Origin: Novosphingobium sp. PC22D
GTDB taxonomy: Bacteria; Pseudomonadota; Alphaproteobacteria; Sphingomonadales; Sphingomonadaceae
Direction of reading: 5' to 3'
Assembly: GCF_002556635.1 (NCBI RefSeq)
Contig: NZ_MWMO01000014.1
Location: 1 to 64,000 of the forward strand
DNA length: 64,000 nt
In this document: positions 15,253-24,346 of the stretch, piece by piece
Position numbering within the stretch: position 1 is the first letter of the stretch
How the letters are laid out: every line of letters starts with the position of its first letter
Position numbers and translations under genes: made by a program
The notes under the pieces: generated by a model
What the model was told of the DNA's origin: nothing
Seen by the model: the letters and a program-made list of their open reading frames with translations, nothing else
The model's database searches: none

Positions 15253-16172
15253 GTCTCCGGTTCCGGCTGCCCGGTCGAGGCGGCGCCGGGGCTGGTCGGT
15301 TCCTCGCGGTTCGAGGGAACGACGGGCGGCTCGGGGGCCCAGGTCTTTTCGACGATCACGTATTCGGCATGGCTGGGATTGCCGAGCACGCGGGCGATCG
15401 CGCCGTCGCGGGTCAGCGATGTGACGATCGCCATCGCCACGCCCGGACGGTAGAGCCCGCCCGAGCCCGAGGTGACCATGATGTCGCCCTTCTTCAGCGG
15501 ATTGATGCCGAGGTTGATGAGGCGGATCTGGATCGTGCCGTCGCCCTTGCCCTGCGCGAAGGCGGGAACGCCGTCGGTGGCGCGGCGCACCGGCACCAGG
15601 CTTTCGGTGTCGGTGACGAGAAGCACGCGCGAACTGGTGATGCCCACTTCGAGCACGCGCCCGACGAGGCCCATCGTCGAGCGGACCGGCATGCCCTTCT
15701 CGATGCCGCTGGTCCGGCCCGCGCCGATCGTCGCGAAGCGGCGGATGCTCGCCGCGGTGGAACTGGTCATGCGCGTCACGGCAACTGGCGGAGGGTCGCG
15801 CTGCTCCAGCCCGAGCAGGCCCTTGAGCCGCCGGTTCTCCTCGCGCACGGCCTCGGCCTCGGCGAGGCGGACCCGCGCTTCCTTCACCTCGCGCTCCAGC
15901 TTGGCGTGGCTTGCACCGGCCTTGAAGTAGCCCGCGATCGTCTCGAAAATGTCCTGCCCGGCATGACGCGTGCGCGCCGCACCGCCGCTCACGGGCGCGA
16001 CCGCGTCAGCGGCAAGCGCACGCGCGCCGGAAAACACGCTCGGCCCGAAAATCGAGACGACCAGCAAAGCCGCTCCCAGCAGCACGCCAGCGACGCCGGC
16101 GGCGTACGTGAAGAACGAATTGTACTGCGCCCTGCGCGAATGGCCGGAGCGCCGGTTCAAGGGCGGCGCCAT
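15249..16172 (-). CDS. mreC: Rod-shape determining protein MreC
   Basis: A 307-residue bitopic protein. A transmembrane helix (about 22-45) is followed by a coiled coil with EREVKEARVRLAEAEAVREE and then the two beta-barrel domains that bind PBP2 and activate it. The family segment GLVGRVLEVGITSSRVLLVTD is present. The C-terminus has a short Pro/Glu-rich tail. The gene lies 61 bp after mreB and overlaps mreD by four bases, in the usual mre order. Confidence 0.95.
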   Translation of the reverse strand: MAPPLNRRSGHSRRAQYNSFFTYAAGVAGVLLGAALLVVSIFGPSVFSGARALAADAVAPVSGGAARTRHAGQDIFETIAGYFKAGASHAKLEREVKEARVRLAEAEAVREENRRLKGLLGLEQRDPPPVAVTRMTSSTAASIRRFATIGAGRTSGIEKGMPVRSTMGLVGRVLEVGITSSRVLLVTDTESLVPVRRATDGVPAFAQGKGDGTIQIRLINLGINPLKKGDIMVTSGSGGLYRPGVAMAIVTSLTRDGAIARVLGNPSHAEYVIVEKTWAPEPPVVPSNREEPTSPGAASTGQPEPET

Positions 16173-16233
16173 GCGCTGTGCTCTCCTAGCTCGCGACGCG
16201 GATGGAAATGCGCCGCTTCCCCTAAGTCGCGCG

Positions 16234-17271
16234 TCAAGCGGTCATCAAGACGCCGCGATAGATCGGATCTTCCATGGCCCGGCCTGTGCCCAGCGCAACG
16301 CACGAGAGCGGGTCTTCGGCAACGCTCACGGGAAGGCCGGTTTCCTCGCGCAGGTAGACGTCGAGGCCCTGGATCATGGCGCCGCCGCCGGTCAGGACGA
16401 TGCCCTGGTCGACGATGTCGGCGGCAAGCTCGGGCGCGGTGTTCTCGAGCGCGATGCGCACGCCTTCGATGATCGCACCGATCGGTTCGGACAGCGCCTC
16501 GGCGACGTTCGCCTGATTGATCGTGATCTCCTTGGGCACGCCGTTGACGAGATCGCGGCCCTTGATCTGGATCGTTTCGCCGACGCCGTCCTCCGGGATC
16601 ATGGCGATGCCGTAATCCTTCTTGATCCGCTCCGCGGTCGAATCGCCGATCAGCAGGTTGTGATGGCGACGCACGTAGGAAACGATCGCCTCGTCCATCT
16701 TGTCGCCGCCGACGCGCACCGAGGTGGTGTAGGCGAGGCCGCGCAGCGAGAGTACCGCGACTTCGGTGGTGCCGCCGCCGATGTCGACGACCATCGAGCC
16801 GACCGGCTCGGTAACCGGCATGTCCGCGCCGATCGCGGCGGCCATCGGCTCGAGGATCAGGTAGACCTGGCTGGCACCCGCGTTGCTCGCCGCGTCGCGG
16901 ATCGCGCGGCGTTCGACCGAGGTTGAGCCCGAGGGTACGCAGATCACGATCTCGGGATAGCGGAACATCGAGCGCTTGCCGTGGACCTTGCGGATGAAGT
17001 GCTTGATCATCTCTTCGGCGATCTCGATGTCGGCGATGACGCCGTCGCGCAGCGGACGGATCGCCTCGATGTTGTCGGGCGTCTTGCCCATCATCATCTT
17101 GGCGTCGTCGCCCACCGCCTTGACCTTCTTGACGCCGTGCAGCGTTTCGATGGCCACCACCGAGGGTTCATTGAGGACAATTCCGCGGTCCTGGACATAG
17201 ACCAGGGTATTGGCCGTACCCAGGTCGATCGCCATGTTCTGGGAACCAAATTTGAAGAATCGCGACATCAT
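16234..17271 (-). CDS. mreB: Actin-like shape protein MreB
   Basis: A 345-residue bacterial actin that forms membrane-bound filaments guiding the elongasome. Nucleotide-binding motifs are AIDLGTANTLVY (phosphate 1), VVDIGGGTTEVAVLS (phosphate 2) and VLTGGGAMIQGLD (adenosine). The start is not certain: two adjacent ATGs (17271 and 17268) give MMSRFFKFGSQNMAIDLG, and further ATGs lie up to 17,307. I chose 17271 by alignment with usual MreB N-termini, because no strong ribosome binding site decides it. It is the first gene of the shape operon, divergent from mutL. Confidence 0.95.
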   Translation of the reverse strand: MMSRFFKFGSQNMAIDLGTANTLVYVQDRGIVLNEPSVVAIETLHGVKKVKAVGDDAKMMMGKTPDNIEAIRPLRDGVIADIEIAEEMIKHFIRKVHGKRSMFRYPEIVICVPSGSTSVERRAIRDAASNAGASQVYLILEPMAAAIGADMPVTEPVGSMVVDIGGGTTEVAVLSLRGLAYTTSVRVGGDKMDEAIVSYVRRHHNLLIGDSTAERIKKDYGIAMIPEDGVGETIQIKGRDLVNGVPKEITINQANVAEALSEPIGAIIEGVRIALENTAPELAADIVDQGIVLTGGGAMIQGLDVYLREETGLPVSVAEDPLSCVALGTGRAMEDPIYRGVLMTA

Positions 17272-17467
17272 CGAGGCCATCAAGGAATCCGTAAACTTTC
17301 CGGGCATTTGCACCGAGGATCGGAGCAGGTTTCTACCCATATGCTAGCATGGAAGGCGGCTCCTTAGCGTAGGCTTGTAACAAACGCCAAAAATTTGTGC
17401 GGATTTGGTCGGGGTTATTCCGTGGCTCTGTCTCGAATCCGGGCCATTTCGTCGATAGAGGTGTTCC

Positions 17468-19276
17468 ATGCCCGAAATTCGCCGCCTCCCCGACGATCTC
17501 GTCAACCGCATCGCCGCCGGCGAAGTGGTGGAACGACCGGCCTCGGCGCTCAAGGAAATGGTCGAGAATGCGCTCGACGCGGGCGCCGGCGCGATCGACG
17601 TGCGGATCGTATCGGGCGGGCTGGACATGATCGAGGTGACGGACGACGGCTGCGGGATGAGCGCGGCAGACATCGCCCTGGCGCTCGAACGGCACGCCAC
17701 CTCGAAGCTGCCCCACGGCGAGATCGAGCGCGTCGCCACGCTGGGCTTTCGCGGCGAGGCGCTGCCCTCGATCGCGAGCGTTTCGCGGCTGACGGTCGAG
17801 AGCCGTCCGCGCGAGGCGGGCGAGGGCTGGCGGCGCATCGTCGATCACTCGCAGCTTGCCGGCGACGGGCCAGCCGCGCTCCCGCCGGGCACGCGCATCC
17901 GTGTCGAGAACCTGTTCGGCAAGGTCCCCGCGCGGCGCAAGTTCCTGCGCACGCCGCGATCGGAATACGCCGCCTGCATCGACGTCGTGCGCCGCCTCGC
18001 GATGTCGCGGCCCGATGTCGCCTTCACTCTCGAGCACGACGGGCGGCGCACGCTCGGCGTCCAGGCCGGGGAGACGCTGGCGGCGCGCGTGGCAAGGCTC
18101 GTGGCCAGGGAACTGGCCGAGGATGGGGTGGTGATCGACGCCGAACGCGGCGCCTCGCGGTTGACCGGGGTGGCGGGGCTGCCCACGTTCAATCGGGGCG
18201 TCGCGGATCATCAGTACCTGTTCGTCAACGGCCGGCCGGTGAAGGACCGGCTGCTGATCGGTGCGGTGCGCGGCGCCTATGCCGATATGCTGGCGCGCGA
18301 TCGCCATGCGGTGCTCGCACTGTTCCTCGAGGTTCCGCCCGAGGACGTCGACGTCAACGTCCATCCCGCCAAGACCGAGGTCCGCTTTCGCGACCCCGCC
18401 TTCGTGCGCGGGTTCCTGGTCGGCGCGCTGCGTCACGCGCTCGAAGCGGCCGGACAGCGTAGCGCGCAGGCGCCGGCGGCGGGGGCCATGGCGAACTGGC
18501 AGGTCGAGCCCTCCGCGCCCGATCCGGGGCGGGCCGCGCCCTCGCTCGGGTCGCTGTTCGCGCGGCAGTATTCGGCGCCGCAGACCCGCGTGAGCGAATC
18601 TGGTCCGGCCTGGCGCGCCTACGAACAGAACGTGATGACCTCGCCGTCCGGCCGGGCGGAAGCCGCCGAGCCGGCGGGCGATGATGCGCGAGACTATCCG
18701 TTGGGCGTGGCACGCGGACAAGTGGCCGAGACCTACATCGTCGCCGAGGCCGAGGACGGGCTCGTCATCGTCGATCAGCATGCGGCGCACGAGCGGCTCG
18801 TGCTCGAGCGGCTCAAGGCGGCGGGGGCGGGCGATGCGGTGGCCCGCTCGCAGGCCTTGCTGCTGCCCGAGGTGGTCGAACTCGAGGAAGTCGACTGCGA
18901 CAGGGTCGAGGAGAAAGCCGCGCAGCTCGCCGAGCTTGGCCTCGCCATCGAGCGCTTCGGCCCCACCGCGCTGCTGGTGCGCGCGATCCCCGCCGCGCTG
19001 GGGCGGGCGGATGTCGGGGCGCTGGTGCGCGACATCGCCGACGATCTCGCACGCCACGGCGACGCGCTGCTGCTGGGCGAAAAGCTCGATCTCGTACTGG
19101 CTACGATGGCCTGCCATGGCTCGGTGCGGGCCGGGCGCACGCTTACGGTCGCGGAGATGAACGCGCTCCTGCGCGAAATGGAACGAACGCCGCGTTCGGG
19201 CCAATGCAACCATGGACGCCCGACGTGGGTTAAGCTCGCACACGAGGATATCGAAAAACTTTTCGGACGAAAGTGA
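17468..19276 (+). CDS. mutL: DNA mismatch repair protein MutL
   Basis: A 602-residue protein. The N-terminal GHKL ATPase shows ENALDAGA, DDGCGM and GFRGEALPSI. The middle is a variable Ala/Pro-rich linker (about 335-415). The C-terminal dimerisation domain carries the metal endonuclease motif DQHA-AH-E-RLVL-E and the downstream ACHGSVRAG and QCNHGRPT motifs. The protein therefore should nick DNA itself, as expected in bacteria lacking MutH. GAGGTG precedes the ATG. The gene is divergent from mreB, with a 196-bp shared gap that must hold both promoters. Confidence 0.96.
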   Translation: MPEIRRLPDDLVNRIAAGEVVERPASALKEMVENALDAGAGAIDVRIVSGGLDMIEVTDDGCGMSAADIALALERHATSKLPHGEIERVATLGFRGEALPSIASVSRLTVESRPREAGEGWRRIVDHSQLAGDGPAALPPGTRIRVENLFGKVPARRKFLRTPRSEYAACIDVVRRLAMSRPDVAFTLEHDGRRTLGVQAGETLAARVARLVARELAEDGVVIDAERGASRLTGVAGLPTFNRGVADHQYLFVNGRPVKDRLLIGAVRGAYADMLARDRHAVLALFLEVPPEDVDVNVHPAKTEVRFRDPAFVRGFLVGALRHALEAAGQRSAQAPAAGAMANWQVEPSAPDPGRAAPSLGSLFARQYSAPQTRVSESGPAWRAYEQNVMTSPSGRAEAAEPAGDDARDYPLGVARGQVAETYIVAEAEDGLVIVDQHAAHERLVLERLKAAGAGDAVARSQALLLPEVVELEEVDCDRVEEKAAQLAELGLAIERFGPTALLVRAIPAALGRADVGALVRDIADDLARHGDALLLGEKLDLVLATMACHGSVRAGRTLTVAEMNALLREMERTPRSGQCNHGRPTWVKLAHEDIEKLFGRK

Positions 19277-19280
19277 TGCG

Positions 19281-19772
19281 ATGCGAAATGCGGTTGCCGT
19301 CGCGCTGATCGCGACGTTGATGCTGGGCGCTTGCGGCCAAGGCCCGGAGAAGAAGGCCCGCAAGGCCGCCGACGCGGAGCAGGACGTCGCCATGGTCGAG
19401 CGGATGAATCAGATTCCCTTCACGCCGATTTTGCCGCAGCCGTTCTCGCGCGCGGACATCGCCCGCTACGATCTGGCGCGCGGCTGCGTGTTTCGTCTCG
19501 AGAAGGGCGACGAGCCGATCTTCGTCGCGCAAAGCGATCGCGGTTACCTCAAGCTCGACGGAGAGCTGCAGCCGGTAGCGGCAAAGGCGGGCAGCGCGGA
19601 ACTGCCGTCGGGCGCCCGCTCGATCTACATCGGGCTCGACCACTGGGTCGAACTCGTGGCGCAGGCCGGGGAGGGCGGCGATGCCGACAGTTGGCCGAGC
19701 CGTCTGGTCATCCACGACGCGCAGGAACGCGTCGCGTTCGACAAGCTCGGCCGGGTGACTTGCGCGGCGTGA
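19281..19772 (+). CDS. Small lipoprotein of unknown function
   Basis: A 163-residue protein with a signal peptide ending in a lipobox (LGAC, cysteine at about residue 18), so it should be anchored to a membrane. The mature part has no recognised domain. It contains DLARGCVFRLEKGDEPIFVA and a C-terminal cysteine in RVTCAA, so the two cysteines might form a disulfide. It starts four bases after the mutL stop and is probably cotranscribed with it. Related proteins are common in sphingomonads as hypothetical lipoproteins, from memory rather than from a search. Confidence 0.75.
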   Translation: MRNAVAVALIATLMLGACGQGPEKKARKAADAEQDVAMVERMNQIPFTPILPQPFSRADIARYDLARGCVFRLEKGDEPIFVAQSDRGYLKLDGELQPVAAKAGSAELPSGARSIYIGLDHWVELVAQAGEGGDADSWPSRLVIHDAQERVAFDKLGRVTCAA

Positions 19773-19779
19773 ACGCGCC

Positions 19780-20535
19780 TCAGGGGCGGGCAAGCATCCA
19801 GATCGCCATGCCGAGCATGGCCAGGTTCTCGGTCAGCGATACGAATCCCAGCGGCACGTTGCTGCCGCCGCCCACGCAGGCGCACTTGAGCTCGCGCTTC
19901 TGGACGTAGACCGCGCAGAACACAGATGCCGCTCCGATCGCGCCGATGAAGCCGGCGACGGGTATCGAGATCCACGGCAGCGCATGCGCCGTCATCAGCG
20001 CGCCCGCGAGCCACTCGCCGAAAGGATAGACGTAGGAATAGGGCACGTAGCGACGCGCGAGCAGATCGTAGCTCAGGAACATCGAGGAGAAGCTCTCGAC
20101 ATCCTGCAGCTTCAGCATGGCCAGCAGCATCATGGTGATCGAGACGAACCATTCGGCGGCGCGCACCGTAAACGGGGTACCGAAGGCGAGGAGGCTTACC
20201 GCGAGAGCAATCGCGGCTCCGGTCGCGAAGACGGCGAGAACGGGCTTGTAGCTCGTCGCGTCGGGGTCGGGCAGGGGCTTGCCGAAGTGTTCGCGCAGGT
20301 CGGTATAGCCGCCGATCCGTTCGCCGCCGATGAAGGTCTGCGGCGTCGTATCGACATCGTGTTCGCGCTTGAAGGCGTCGGTTTCCTCGCGCGTGCGCAG
20401 CCAGTGGTCCTCGATCTCATAGCCCTCGGATCTGAGCAGATGCTTGGACTTGAGGCCGAACGGGCAGACGTGTTTCTCCATGACCATGCGATAGAGCACG
20501 GCTTTGCGGGTCCGGTCGGATGAGGTCATCAGCAT
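19780..20535 (-). CDS. Glutaredoxin-MauE membrane fusion protein
   Basis: A 251-residue two-part protein. Residues about 12-85 are a glutaredoxin domain with a single active-site cysteine (CPFG instead of CPxC), the cis-proline in TTPQTFIGG and the glutathione-binding GGY. The rest is a four-helix MauE/DoxX-like redox membrane domain that ends with a CACVGGGSNVPLG loop. The monothiol active site suggests glutathione-dependent reduction or sensing rather than classic dithiol chemistry. It is followed 16 bp upstream by the DUF1206 gene on the same strand. The partner substrate is unknown. Confidence 0.8.
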   Translation of the reverse strand: MLMTSSDRTRKAVLYRMVMEKHVCPFGLKSKHLLRSEGYEIEDHWLRTREETDAFKREHDVDTTPQTFIGGERIGGYTDLREHFGKPLPDPDATSYKPVLAVFATGAAIALAVSLLAFGTPFTVRAAEWFVSITMMLLAMLKLQDVESFSSMFLSYDLLARRYVPYSYVYPFGEWLAGALMTAHALPWISIPVAGFIGAIGAASVFCAVYVQKRELKCACVGGGSNVPLGFVSLTENLAMLGMAIWMLARP

Positions 20536-20551
20536 AAGCTAATCTCTGGCA

Positions 20552-21349
20552 TCAGGCGTGGCTGGGATGTCCCTTTGGTGTGGGGTCGGGGATGACGCGA
20601 TACCGCGCGACGATTACGCTGAAGACACCGAACATCAGCAGTCCGAGCGCGACCAGCGTGTAGAGCAGGCCCATATCGCGCAAGTCGGTGAGGGCGCTGC
20701 CGAGCGAGAGCACCTCGCTGCTCCGTTCGAACCAGGCGGAGCGCAGCAGCGACCAGCCCATCACCAGGAAGACGACGCCGCGCGCACCGTATCCGATGCG
20801 TCCGATCCAGCAAGTGGCCTGCGGCGCGCGAACCGAAACGCGGTTCATGAACTTGGCGGTGAGGGCGTCCTTGCCCTGCATGAAGCCGGCGACGAGCAAC
20901 GCGAGGCCAGCGATCCCGAGCGCTACGCTCCCGAAGTCGATGGTGAGCACGGTGTTCGCCATGTCCTGCGTGCTGTCGTCCGCCTGCCGCTTGGCGCCGT
21001 AAGCGAACTGGGCGGCGGTCCAGGCGAGGAAGACGTGGATCAGGCCGCTGCAGAAGAAGGCGATACGGTGGCCGATGCCCTTGACGTCGGTGCCGTGCCG
21101 TTCGGTGTCGAACAGGGCGCAAGAGAAGCGGAAAAGTGCGTATCCGAGCAGGCCGATCGCCGCCACGAAGAGGATGACCGTGCCGCCGGGAACATGCTGG
21201 ATCCACTCGAAGGCGCCGCTCGGGCCGTCCTGCGCGCGCGATGCTCCAGTGCTGCTCAGCGCGAAATAGCCCAGCAGCACGTAGACCACGCCGCGCGCCA
21301 CGAAGCCCAGCCGCGCGAGCCAGACCACTTTTTCGGATTTGTCGACCAT
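20552..21349 (-). CDS. DUF1206 membrane protein
   Basis: A 265-residue membrane protein made of three DUF1206 repeats of two helices each. The repeats begin around ARLGFVARGVVYVLLGY, GHRIAFFCSGLIHVFLA and GRIGYGARGVVFLVMGW. The arrangement is diagnostic of the family, whose function is unknown. The ATG at 21349 was chosen because the first repeat then starts a few residues in. It precedes the glutaredoxin-MauE gene by 16 bp and may be cotranscribed with it. Confidence 0.86.
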   Translation of the reverse strand: MVDKSEKVVWLARLGFVARGVVYVLLGYFALSSTGASRAQDGPSGAFEWIQHVPGGTVILFVAAIGLLGYALFRFSCALFDTERHGTDVKGIGHRIAFFCSGLIHVFLAWTAAQFAYGAKRQADDSTQDMANTVLTIDFGSVALGIAGLALLVAGFMQGKDALTAKFMNRVSVRAPQATCWIGRIGYGARGVVFLVMGWSLLRSAWFERSSEVLSLGSALTDLRDMGLLYTLVALGLLMFGVFSVIVARYRVIPDPTPKGHPSHA

Positions 21350-21404
21350 CGTGCCCGTCGTCCTGTCTTGCCCCCTGAAAAGGCAACGCACGGACGCGGA
21401 ATTG

Positions 21405-21429
21405 GTGCCGGGCCGGTTCAGGCCCGCAC
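21405..21429 (-). terminator. Hairpin after ychF
   Basis: GTGC(C)GGGCC and GGCCCGCAC form a stem around a GGTTCA loop, 17 bp after the ychF stop. There is no T tract on either side, so factor-independent termination is uncertain. Confidence 0.35.
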
Positions 21430-21445
21430 CAGACGGGGCCTTCGG

Positions 21446-22546
21446 TCAGACGTTGAACTTGAAGTGCAGGACGTCGCCGTCGCGCACCACGTAGTCCTTG
21501 CCTTCCTGGCGCAGCTTGCCCGCCTCCTTGGCCGGTCCCTCGCCGCCGAGCGACACGTAGTCGTCGAAGGCGATGGTCTCGGCGCGGATGAAGCCGCGTT
21601 CCATGTCGGAGTGGATCTCGCCCGCCGCCTCGGGCGCCTTGGCGCCCGTATGGACTGTCCAGGCGCGCGCTTCCTTGGGGCCGACGGTGAAGAAGGTCAG
21701 CAATTCGAGCAGTTCGTAGCCGGCGCGGATGATCCGCGCGAGCCCGGTCTCGTGCAGGCCCATCTCCTCGAGAAAGGCGATCCGGTCCTCGGCGTCCATG
21801 CCGATCAGCTCCGCCTCGATCGCGGCCGAGACGATTACCGCGCTCGCGCCTTCGGCAGCCGCTTTCTCGAAGACCTTGGCGGAAAAAGCGTTGCCCTCCG
21901 CTGCGGCCTCTTCCTCGACGTTGCAGACGTAGAGCACCGGCTTCGCCGTAAGGAGTTGCGCCTGGCGGAAGATGCGCGCTTCCTCCTCGTCCCTGGGCTG
22001 GGTCAGCCGCGCGGGCTTGCCTTCGCGCAGCAGTTCGAGCGCCTGGCCGAGCACGCTTGCGGTGATCTTGGCCTCCTTGTCGCCGCCGGTCGCCTTTTTC
22101 TGAGCGGCGGGGACGCGCTTTTCGAGGCTTTCGAGATCGGAAAGCAGCAGCTCGGTCTCGACCGTCTCGGCGTCGGCGATGGGATCGACGCGGTTGTCGA
22201 CGTGCTGGATGTCGTCGTTCTCGAAGCAGCGCAGAACGTGGATGATCGCGTCGACTTCGCGAATGTTGCCGAGGAACTGGTTGCCCAGACCCTCGCCCTT
22301 CGACGCGCCGCGCACCAGCCCGGCGATGTCGACGAAGGCGAGCTGGGTCGGGATGATCTTCGCCGAACCGGCGATTCCGGCGAGCTTTTCAAGCCGCGGG
22401 TCGGGCACGCCGACCTGACCGACGTTCGGCTCGATCGTGCAGAACGGATAGTTCGCGGCCTGCGCCGCCTGCGTTTCGGTCAGCGCGTTGAACAGCGTCG
22501 ACTTGCCGACGTTGGGCAGGCCGACGATCCCGCAACGAAATCCCAT
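21446..22546 (-). CDS. ychF: Redox-regulated ATPase YchF (OLA1 family)
   Basis: A 366-residue TRAFAC-class P-loop protein with GLPNVGKSTLFNAL (G1), a DIAGLVRGASKGEGLGNQFL switch region, and a C-terminal TGS domain (WTVHTGAKAPEAAG...). The NKxD specificity motif is altered to NVEE, consistent with ATP preference over GTP. YchF binds ribosomes and influences stress translation. Length matches the family. It is transcribed away from the TPR lipoprotein gene. Confidence 0.96.
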   Translation of the reverse strand: MGFRCGIVGLPNVGKSTLFNALTETQAAQAANYPFCTIEPNVGQVGVPDPRLEKLAGIAGSAKIIPTQLAFVDIAGLVRGASKGEGLGNQFLGNIREVDAIIHVLRCFENDDIQHVDNRVDPIADAETVETELLLSDLESLEKRVPAAQKKATGGDKEAKITASVLGQALELLREGKPARLTQPRDEEEARIFRQAQLLTAKPVLYVCNVEEEAAAEGNAFSAKVFEKAAAEGASAVIVSAAIEAELIGMDAEDRIAFLEEMGLHETGLARIIRAGYELLELLTFFTVGPKEARAWTVHTGAKAPEAAGEIHSDMERGFIRAETIAFDDYVSLGGEGPAKEAGKLRQEGKDYVVRDGDVLHFKFNV

Positions 22547-22664
22547 GAATTCCTCCGGTGGTAAGTGAGCGCGCCCATAGCGCCCGCTTGCCCGGTTGGC
22601 CAGATTCGCGCGACGGTCATGCCGGTTTCATCCATTTTTCAGGCATCGCCGCTAGACCGGCGCC

Positions 22665-23840
22665 ATGAAACTGACGACGCGCATCGCGATGCAGCTTCTG
22701 CCGATCGCCCTCGCGGCAGGGTGCCGGGACGATCCCGGCGCCGAGTTTTCGCGCGCGAAGGAGCGCTTCGCCGCGCAGGACTACGACGGCGCGCGCATCG
22801 CGCTCAGTGCCGCCCTGCGCGCCGAGCCGGACAATCGCGAAATGCTGGTCCTGCTGGCGAAGGCGCAACTGCGCGCCGGCGACGCGGACGGCGCGGGCTT
22901 CGCCATCGCGCGCGCCGGGCGTGCGGGAGTTCCGGCTTCCCGACTGGCGCCGCTCAAGGCGGAACTCGCGCTGATCGAGGGCAAACCCGCCGAAGCGCTC
23001 GATCACCTCGAAGCGGTGCCAGCCGCCCAGAGCCGCTATGTCCGCGCCGAAGCGCTGCGCAAGCTTGGAAGACGGGGCGACGCCATCGCCGAATTCGAGC
23101 GGGCACTGGCCGAGGGCAGGGATATTCGCGCGGCTACGGCCTATGCGCGCATGCTGCTCGTCGCCAACGACGTCTCGGGCGCGCGGCGTGTCTATCGCCG
23201 GATGCGCGAGGTCGCCCCCGCCGCCTACGCGACGCGCGTGCTCGAAGGCGATATCGCGATCGCTGCGAAGGATGGCGATGCGGCGATCAATGCGTTCGCG
23301 GGTGTCGTGCGCGATTTTCCCGATCGTGTCGCACCGAGGCTGGCGCTCGCCAGCCAGCTCGATGTCGCCGGCGACGTCGAGCGCGCGCAGGCAGAGCTGG
23401 AGAAGGCGGAAAAGCTCGCGCCCGACGATCCGCGCGTGATCGACCTGAAGATCCAGCTCCTGTCCGAACTCGGCCAGTGGCGGGAGATTCGCGATGCCCT
23501 GCAGGGCCGCGAAGCCGATCTCGACCCCGAGTCGGCCACCGGGATGAGCTATGCCGAGGCGCTGCTGCGGCTCGGCCAGGCCGAGCATGCACGGGTGCTG
23601 TTCGCACGCGCTGCCTTGCTCATGCCCGACAACCCCTATGCACAGATGATGCTGGGCGAAGCCCAGCTCGCGACTGGAGACGCGAAGGCTGCGTGGGAAA
23701 CGCTCCGGCCGCTCACGACGCGGCCCGATCTCCCGCCCCGGCTGCTCGAACTGGCGATACAGGCGGCGCGGCAGGTCGGCGATCCCGCCGCCGCGAGCCT
23801 TGAAGCGGGGAGCAGGACCGCAAAAGGCGCCCCCGGCTGA
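22665..23840 (+). CDS. TPR-repeat lipoprotein
   Basis: A 391-residue protein with a signal peptide and an AAGC lipobox (cysteine 20). It is followed by around nine tetratricopeptide-like helix pairs (for example RFAAQDYDGARIALSAALRA, GDAIAEFERALAEG, AELEKAEKLAPDDPRVIDLK). It resembles the PrsT TPR lipoprotein associated with PEP-CTERM exopolysaccharide loci, and a PEP-CTERM gene sits just downstream and convergent. That link is inference. It lacks enzymatic motifs and is probably an envelope scaffold. Confidence 0.8.
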   Translation: MKLTTRIAMQLLPIALAAGCRDDPGAEFSRAKERFAAQDYDGARIALSAALRAEPDNREMLVLLAKAQLRAGDADGAGFAIARAGRAGVPASRLAPLKAELALIEGKPAEALDHLEAVPAAQSRYVRAEALRKLGRRGDAIAEFERALAEGRDIRAATAYARMLLVANDVSGARRVYRRMREVAPAAYATRVLEGDIAIAAKDGDAAINAFAGVVRDFPDRVAPRLALASQLDVAGDVERAQAELEKAEKLAPDDPRVIDLKIQLLSELGQWREIRDALQGREADLDPESATGMSYAEALLRLGQAEHARVLFARAALLMPDNPYAQMMLGEAQLATGDAKAAWETLRPLTTRPDLPPRLLELAIQAARQVGDPAAASLEAGSRTAKGAPG

Positions 23841-23889
23841 TCCCGACCGGCGGCGGCGCGTGGATGCAGCGTTCGGTCGCGCGCCGCGA

Positions 23890-24228
23890 TCAGCGGCGCG
23901 GACGGCGGCGACGCGCGGCGGCAAGGCCGATGAAGCCGAGACCCATCATGCCCAGCATGCCCGGCTCGGGCACCGGATGACCGCCCGAACCGCCGGTCGT
24001 GGTCGAGCCGCCAGAGGTGGTGGTGGAGCCGCCCGTCGAACCGCCCGAAGTGGTGGTCGATCCGCTCGAAGAGCCGGTCGAGCCGCAGGAGTTCGATCCT
24101 GCCTGGTGTCCGCAGTTGCAGTAGTGGGTGTGATACCACTTGTTCTTGCTCCACGCCAGCGCGGGCGAGGCCGAGAGGAGCAGCGCGGCGGTGGCCGATG
24201 CGGCGGTCAGTGCGATCTTGCGGGTCAT
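23890..24228 (-). CDS. Short PEP-CTERM sorting-domain protein
   Basis: A 112-residue exported protein with three parts. There is a signal peptide ending in SASPALAW, then a Cys-containing linker and a Ser/Thr/Gly low-complexity region (about residues 48-85). The C-terminal PEP-CTERM tag starts PVPEPG and continues as a hydrophobic helix and a basic ARRRRPRR tail. Exosortase EpsH-type enzymes process such tags at the outer surface. Low-complexity Ser/Thr-rich PEP-CTERM proteins are associated with biofilm or floc formation in other bacteria. A sigma-54 promoter lies upstream (see 24269-24284). GGGGGG just before the ATG gives a strong ribosome binding site. Confidence 0.88.
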   Translation of the reverse strand: MTRKIALTAASATAALLLSASPALAWSKNKWYHTHYCNCGHQAGSNSCGSTGSSSGSTTTSGGSTGGSTTTSGGSTTTGGSGGHPVPEPGMLGMMGLGFIGLAAARRRRPRR

Positions 24229-24268
24229 TACAGGTCCCCCCTGGGTTGGAATGGTTGATGGCTTATAA

Positions 24269-24284
24269 AGCAATCCCCATGCCA
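24269..24284 (-). promoter_or_regulatory. Sigma-54 promoter of the PEP-CTERM gene
   Basis: Read on the minus strand the site is TGGCATGGGGATTGCT. It matches the RpoN consensus TGGCACG-N4-TTGCW at every fixed base except one (T for C), with GG and GC at the exact -24/-12 spacing. The predicted transcript would begin near 24,259, about 30 bases before the ATG. Confidence 0.75.
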
Positions 24285-24346
24285 ACCCAGGAATTCTGGG
24301 GCTTACAGTGGTTAACGGCTCTTCGAACGTCCGTGTGTTGTAATGA

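Noticed and set aside
17333..19393. A 686-residue open frame antisense to mutL
   Set aside because: The MutL frame has all its motifs. The antisense one shows only the expected GC-driven absence of stops.
20558..22564. A 668-residue plus-strand open frame over DUF1206 and ychF
   Set aside because: Both real genes on the other strand are supported by family motifs, so this is a shadow.
23990..24090. Repetitive DNA in the PEP-CTERM gene as a possible CRISPR or tandem repeat array
   Set aside because: It is an in-frame Ser/Thr/Gly coding repeat, with no uniform repeat and spacer lengths.
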